64,000 nt of DNA, taken from Paragordius varius (Eukaryota > Nematomorpha). Positions 57,851 to 64,000 of this stretch are shown one piece after another; the stretch's first letter is position 1, and each line of letters opens with the position of its first letter. The stretch is from positions 3,906,001-3,970,000 of the forward strand of contig OZ176050.1 in NCBI GenBank assembly GCA_964247055.1, written 5' to 3'. The notes below the pieces were generated by a model. The model saw only the letters and a list, made by a program, of their open reading frames with translations. It was not told where the DNA came from and ran no database searches. The position numbers and the translations under genes are program-made.

Positions 57851-60423
57851 CCCACCATAGAATAATTTATGGAGGCAATTCCAAAAACTACTGAGAGCAA
57901 ATCATGATTCTAGGGGTCGGGTGATAAAAAAAAATTTTTTGACTTGGCTTGCAAGTTTTTCAGGTCATGGCTTGCTTTCATGTGAAAAAAAATTTAACAT
58001 TACACAACTTAAGTCAAGCAAGAAAACTTGATAAGGAGGTGATAAAAAATATGTTCAAGTAAAACTTAAAGATTTTGCAAGTGTGGTGTAGGGCACACTT
58101 CACAGATTTAAAAATATGGATAAAATTATTTTGGAAACTATGTGCAAAATTTAGGTTTTATATGTAATTCAAACCTTTGTTAATGCTATAAATTGTTAAT
58201 TTGATAAGTTTTGGCTAATTAATCCATTGATTGGGTGGATACAAAAAAGGATAAATTTATAGAAAAACTCTGCTAATATTAAATAACATGGCACATAAAA
58301 ATATGCTAAATATATCAATTCCGTGACCGCAAAAAAAATAGATTTTCGAAAATTTCTTAAAATTAAAAATTAAATATTAATCTTGTAAAATTTATCTTCG
58401 TTTATTAAAAGCAAAACGTCACTTTTATCAAATGAATTATTCCATCATACATTTATTTCGAATGTAATGTATATTAAAAATAATTTTGTTATATTGTTTA
58501 AACATTTTCCCATTATATTTGCAACTGGACTCCAAACAAAATAAGTAGTGTGGTAAAATAATGGAAAGTGGTTTAAGGGCGAATGGTTTCATCAATCTAA
58601 AAATTATTACCAGGCTCACAATTTTAAAAACTATTATATAAGATACGTGCCAGAGAGTTTGAAAACTTCATTAAATGCATATTGTATTTATTGTTTATAT
58701 TTTTGTGCCTTATTTCATAAATTTTAGCTGAAAATGATCAAAAAAATTTCCATAAAATTCGAATTGGGTGGCAAAAAATACATTCATAAGCAAAAGACTC
58801 AACTTAAGTGTTTTTTTATCACCGATCTTCAAGTGTACACTTGCTGGCTTAAGTAATCTTGCTCAACTTGCCACACTTGGCTTATAAGTCAAGTGGGACT
58901 TTTTTATCAGCCCACCCTAGGTATCCTCCGTAAAAAAAATTAATCAAGCGCTTTTTTTGTATCAGCTTCTGGGTAGGGAGCTACTCGCCTAAACTGCGCC
59001 ACCATATCAAAATTGCGTTCTTTAGGAGTTAATTATCAAAAATCAGGCCTTATAAGTTTTATAAGGACCTGAAATACTACCCGTAAAAAGGCAAAAATAA
59101 GTCGAGCGGTTTTTTTGAGTTAGCGGTTAAAAAAGCCCTTTACACCCAAAAAATGCGCTATCATTTAACTATTATTTTGCCATTCTTCCATAAACTATTA
59201 AGAGGATATGGAATGAATGATGATTCCAGGTATTTCCATATAAAGGCAAAAAATATTATCGTCTTTTTTATATTCGCCTCAGTGTAGGGAGTACCCGCCT
59301 AAAACTGCGCCATCATATCGAAATTGGGTTGTTTAGGAGTTATTTTAGAAATCAGCCATATATGTTTTATAAGGGAATGAAATATTACCCCGAGCGGATT
59401 TTTTAAATTAGCGGTTAAATAGGCTCTGGGTAAGGGGCAACCCCCGTAAAAATGAGTCACTATATCGATGCAGCATGCTTTTGGAGCCAAATTTCAGAAA
59501 AGATATGAGACTATGTGACTTCATAAGGGCCTAAAATATTTATCACCCCTTAAAAACAAATATTTTAGTATAGGGGGTTAAGTGGCTAATAAAAGTTTTA
59601 CGCCCTGAAAAATTCGCCGCCATAGAACAATTTTTTTGATCTAAAGCAATATTTCCAGTAACTTATAAGAACATTTGGACATTATAATTCTTGTTCCCCA
59701 TATAATGACAAAAAAATTTCTCGACGCTTTTTTATACCTGCCTCTGGGTAAGAAGCTACCCGCCAAAACTGTGCCACTATATGATTGCGTTGTTTTAAAC
59801 TAATTTAAAACTTATGCCATATGAGCTCATTTAAAGTTCGAAATATTACCCTAACTAGGTAAATAAGGTCAGGCTTTTTTAACCGTTATTTTGGGGCTTT
59901 TACGCCCTAAAAATACGCCATCATATAATGATTATTTAGTGTTGATTTATTCGAATAACCCATGAGACGATGGTCTCAAAGATGATTCCAATTATTTTCT
60001 CTATAAAGGCAAAAAATTTAATTTAGCGCTTTTTTCATATAGAACTATGGGCAGGGGTCTACCGGGACGCCATACAAAAATGCCGTGTTGGAGTTAATTT
60101 AGCCATATGAGTTTAATAAAGACTTTAATTAATTAATACCCATAAAAAAGTAAAAATTATAGTATAGCGGTTTTTTCCATTAGCCGTCAATTTGGGGCCT
60201 TTACACCAGTAAACACTATATAAGTATAAATGCACCGTTTCAAAATCCTATGAGATCATAGCTATTAAATAATGTTTCGAAACAATCCACATATATGGAT
60301 CATTTTGTTCCCTTTTTTCAAATAGCCCCCCTCTCTCAGATGTCGGAACAACTTCCTCGGGCTGCTTCTTTTTGAGAATAGTTTTACTGCGTATATGAAG
60401 TAGCAGCAGGAGATTTACGCTAG
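57851..60423 (+). mobile_element. Non-autonomous Helitron with intact 3' end
   Basis: A run of degenerate 250-300 bp monomers as in 8767-11266, ending in GATTTACGCTAG with the canonical CTAG at 60420-60423 followed by T. The 5' TC end was not found, so it is 5'-truncated or joined to the MITE. It is interrupted by a TIR element at 57914-58917. No Rep/helicase gene was seen. Confidence 0.65.
57914..58917. mobile_element. TIR element, GGGTSGGSTGATAAAAAA ends, unassigned
   Basis: The left end GGGTCGGGTGATAAAAAA and the right end, read inverted, GGGTGGGCTGATAAAAAA match at 16 of 18. TAG occurs on both sides (57911-57913, 58918-58920), a possible 3-bp duplication. AAGTCAAG/CTTGACTT words lie inside both ends. 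The flanks rejoin into a Helitron monomer (GATTCTAG then GTATCCTCCG), which supports the boundaries. No transposase. A 3-bp duplication would suit PIF/Harbinger or CACTA, but the family is unknown. Confidence 0.6.
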
Positions 60424-60427
60424 TATA

Positions 60428-60726
60428 CCATTTACATTTCAAAATCACCCTCGAACTCAAATTCACCCTCGAGCAATTCAAATTCACCCTAAAAAATAAA
60501 TTATGTGATACGAATATAACTCATTATTAATATGGAAATATAACTTTCGGCATAGTTTTATATTTTTTTAGCATTTTATTTTTAAAAATATATAAAAATA
60601 TTGGTAATTTTTAATCTTAAAAAACATATACTTTATTTGAGGGTGAATTAGAATTGTTTAAGAGTGAATTAGAATTGTTCAAGGGTAAATTTGAATTGTT
60701 TAAGGGTGAATTTGAATTGTAAATGG
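60428..60726. mobile_element. Foldback element with 21-bp repeats
   Basis: Ends CCATTTACA and TGTAAATGG, flanked by TATA on both sides (60424-60427, 60727-60730). Three to four 21-bp units (AGGGTGAATTTGAATTGTTTA type) lie inside the right end and inverted ones inside the left. It has the same design as 10415-11074 with a different repeat sequence. Confidence 0.65.
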
Positions 60727-60867
60727 TATATCATATAAATAACAAGATAATATGTTAATTAATTATTTATTACAATATACAAATTTTCTATATATATTTG
60801 AGAACAATATAAAACTATCACATTTTATGAGCGGTAATCTTCCGATCAATTAACATTAATTGGTTTA

Positions 60868-62456
60868 TTATGTGGTAGAAGTTGCAGGAGGAACAAATTC
60901 ATGATTTTTGAAATGTATTCGATCAGATGTTTCCCTGCCATTCTGCCAAATGTCATTGGCATAACGATGATTATTTTTCGTGTTAAGGGAAAGGGGAGAC
61001 GCTTGAAATAATCCCACCGTTTTTTGTTTAAATGTGTTTGGAATTAATCCAAAACGTTGCAGGATTATTATGCCAAGCATAAAAACAGTCAGGACAAATA
61101 GGGAACCAAAAATGTATGTTTTTTGTTTATATTTCTGCAGCTCACGTTGATCGGGTTGTTTGTTGACCAATTTTGTCGTTGTACGATTGCTTAACAAGGA
61201 GGAAATTATCGAAGACGAGGTTGTTAAATCCGAAATATATTTACTGGGAGTACTCGTATCTATTTGTCGAACGGTTGATTTAGCACGTACAATAACGTTT
61301 GGTGGTTTATTTTCCGAATCACAAAAAGGGGAGAGTTTTTCAATTAAGCTTGCATCAGTTAACGATATTTCTGTTATGTTGTAATCGAGATTAGAACACG
61401 TTCCTATGATTTCAAGACCAGACACTTCACTAACATCAATATAATCCATATATTCCATATGCACCGTTTTCTGTCCTTGGTTTGATATATATTCATTGTT
61501 GTACCAATATGCCAAATTATAAGTGTCACAATCACACACAATGGGGTTATCTATAAATTAGATGTGCATTGAATTAAAACAATGGATTAATTTATTTTTT
61601 GTTAAGAAAATGTTTTTAATAGGATAAAAACAGAAAAATTGATAATACACAGACTGAGACTATATTTTAAAAAGGAAACCAATCTTAATTTTTTTAATGT
61701 ACGTCGTTTTGGTTTGCCGAATGGGGTTGATGTAAATTGATATGCGCTTAATTATATAAATTAATTATACGAGTATTAAAAATCATGGTTTTAAAAAACC
61801 TGATTGGTTGTCTTTTCAATAAAAATTTGTTGTTTACTTTTAACGTTTAGTCTGCATATTTTAAATTTTTACTGTAATGATACACCCAATAAAAGAGAGT
61901 CTTACCATGTAAATATATGCGTTTTTTCAGGCTAACTTTGATCAGATCCAGAAGCCCGTCGATACTTTTAATTTTATTTTTGTTTAATATAAGGCTGGTG
62001 AGATTTTGATAATTTTGAATGGATTCAAAGGGAAATTCCGTCAGAAGGTTATTTCCTAACCATATTGTATTAATATTGGTAAGAATTTTGTCATCAAGCA
62101 GTTCAAATCTCTTGATTTTATTACCATTTAAATTGAGAATTTGTAATTTTGCATTTTGACTGAATGCATGGGGTGCCACCTCAATAATATTATTATATCC
62201 CAAATTTAAAGATGTTAAATTAGGGAGATTCCTTAATAAACCAACTGGAACCCGTTTAATATGGTTATGGGACATGTGTAAGCTCGTAAGGGTAGATTGT
62301 GAATCCATCAAAAAATCGTTTGGAGGTGATTCAATCTTATTTGCATCCAATATTAAATGTGTTAAATTGGTACAGCCCGCAAAAACTTCTGGTTTCAGAC
62401 TATCATCAGTCAATAAATTTTGAGACAAAATGATTGCGGATAAATTGGACAAATGT
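60868..62456 (-). CDS. LRR transmembrane receptor, copy D (exons 2 and 3 only)
   Basis: Minus strand: exon 2 is 61906-62456 and exon 3 is 60868-61550, with lengths and phases identical to copy C (551 and 683 bp). Exon 2 carries LRRs, exon 3 the LRRCT (CDCDTYNLAYWYNNEY), stalk, membrane helix (YIFGSLFVLTVFMLGIIILQ) and the full tail. Exon 2 differs very little from copies B and C. Exon 1 would lie past 64000 if present; intron 1 contains the same hAT as copy C. Whether the gene is complete cannot be judged from this window. Confidence 0.8.
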
Positions 62457-62795
62457 CTAAATACAGTTGTATTTATATATAACGTTTAGTTTTTAGTTCA
62501 TGTTATGACCGACCTTAGATAATTGAATTGATGAAGCTCTCATTCTTCTTAAAAAACAAATAGGAAAAAAGCTCAACTCAAGCGTTAAAAAAACTTAAAT
62601 ATTTTTTCCTCCTTTAACTATGAAATGGTAAATTACAAATATAATGCAGACACGCATTTTAATGATAAGTCAGTCATTGGTCACTACTATGGCGATTGCA
62701 ACCTTAAGTAGAAATAAAATAAATCTTTAAATTGCCAACAAATATACAAATGAAAAATCAAATAAATACAAGTTTAGAAATAACCTTGTTATGTC

Positions 62796-64000
62796 TTAGA
62801 GTGCTTTAAAATTGCCCTATGACCATATTGATATATAATTTTTTTTATTGATGAATTTTTAAAATACACAAACAAATTTTCGTAGATTTTGTTTTTACCC
62901 AGTTTGAATGTAGAAAAATTTCCTTACATTAGAATGATTTCAAAATGTTGGCACACGTTGAATCTGTTTCTTTATTCTATTTTCTTTTCTATTTTGACAT
63001 TTTTATTGAATTCCTTTTTTGTATTTAACCAAGCATTTCACTAAAACTTCCATATTTCATTGCTATCCTGCATCATTTTTAATAACTCATTCCCATAAAA
63101 TATTTTTCAAAAAAACATCATTAAATTTTGAGCTGTTTTTTATATCATAATTCAAATTATAATCCTAATTTTTTGAAAAAATCTACATATTTAAACATAA
63201 ATTCAAAGGATGACATCTACTGCTAAAAAACATAAATTATCCGATGAAAATCGCTTCTAAAAAAACAATGGGAATAAAAATTCTTTGTCGTTCAAAATAA
63301 AAATGTTGTTGACTGCCATATATGTAGGATAACATAATTATATAAAAATACAATATTGATACACATTTTACAATCCATTTTCGTAAATTACCCGAAAATC
63401 ATGAAGAAAGAAACGAAAAATATAAAAAGATTAAGGAATTATAGGCTAAATCTAAAATGTCCATAGCTTTTTCCCAGGAAAAAGCTTTAACATTAGCTTG
63501 GTATGAAATTTGCTATATTTAAGGAAAAAATATGAAACTGTTTACTGATTCCCAACTAATAATGTCTAATAAATTGTTGCACTTTTTTTTGATAAATTCC
63601 ATAAAGATCAAATCATAAGGCAAATTAAAAAAACTTCAACTTTCTGATTCAACATGTGCTCGGCGCATTCAAGATATGTCTAAATATATTTTTGACAATA
63701 CATTATTGGCTCTGAAAAACTGCAAATATTTTAGTATTGCTATTGATTTTAGGACTGATATTACAACACCTCAATGTGCGCTCTTTGTGAGATTTTGTAA
63801 CGACACCATGATCAACGAGGAATATTTAAAATTTTTACCAATGAATAATACCACGAAAGGAAGTTTTCTCGAATTAATTAGCACTTTTTTCGATAATATT
63901 ATGAAATTGGTGATCTGCACACATATCTGTCCCTTTATGATTGGAATAAACAAAGGATTTCCTCTTTTGAAAAACAAATATAATTTGCAAAATATTTTAT
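62796..64000 (+). mobile_element. hAT in intron 1 of LRR copy D (partial, runs off the window)
   Basis: Reverse complement of the right-hand part of 43184-45477. The terminus and its ATTTAAAG duplication have been lost here by a small deletion (CTTGTTATGT joins CTTAGAGTGC). Plus-strand transposase fragments include SKYIFDNTLLALKNCKYFSI and FLPMNNTTKGSFLEL (about 63640-63990). Confidence 0.85.

Larger units (their letters stand above)
60731..64000 (-). repeat. Inverted segmental duplication unit 4
   Basis: Reverse complement of about 44290-47560 in unit 3: 3' flank, exon 3, intron 2, exon 2, part of intron 1 and the hAT. It continues beyond the window. Confidence 0.85.

Overview
This window is AT-rich genomic DNA from an animal, most likely an invertebrate. 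It has spliced genes with short introns (about 290-390 bp), GT-AG splice sites that keep phase, no bacterial-style gene packing, and a dense mixture of hAT, Helitron, PIF/Harbinger, foldback, LINE and Ty3/Gypsy-like elements. The species cannot be named from sequence alone.

The only host gene family with full-length copies encodes a secreted-then-anchored leucine-rich-repeat (LRR) protein: signal peptide, Cys-rich N cap, LRRs, LRRCT cap, Ser/Thr-rich stalk, one membrane helix and a short tail without a TIR domain. Four copies are present: A (2573-5348, +), B (19457-22255, +), C (42225-47420, +) and D (60868-62456, -, first exon beyond the window). All have the same three-exon design, with a phase-2 then a phase-1 intron.

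The copies lie in a segmental duplication. Unit 1 (~505-18385), unit 2 (~18385-41130) and unit 3 (~41130-57450) are head-to-tail. Unit 4 (~60731 to the window end) is inverted. The flanking DNA of one unit often preserves the empty site for an element found in another, so many insertion boundaries can be read directly. Unit 1 alone carries a LINE, a hAT-type MITE, Helitrons, a foldback element and a Gypsy-type element that itself received a hAT. Units 2 and 3 share a hAT with CAGGGCTTCTT ends that contains two ~1.2 kb inverted arms around a LINE fragment, and a second hAT family with TAAGGTGACC ends. Unit 3 is shorter because two such hAT copies recombined; its single copy has mismatched target duplications. 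C and D share a hAT in intron 1 that A and B lack, which gives the branching order A, then B, then C with D.

The most interesting signals are: the LRR receptor array, with mosaic divergence and a roughly neutral amino-acid to silent ratio; a retroposon that replaces the cytoplasmic tail of copy B; a hAT whose internal inverted transposase duplication has itself moved; Helitrons with exact empty sites; a foldback family with 21-bp subterminal repeats; and a small minus-strand terminal exon that probably belongs to another host gene. No tRNA, rRNA or CRISPR was seen.
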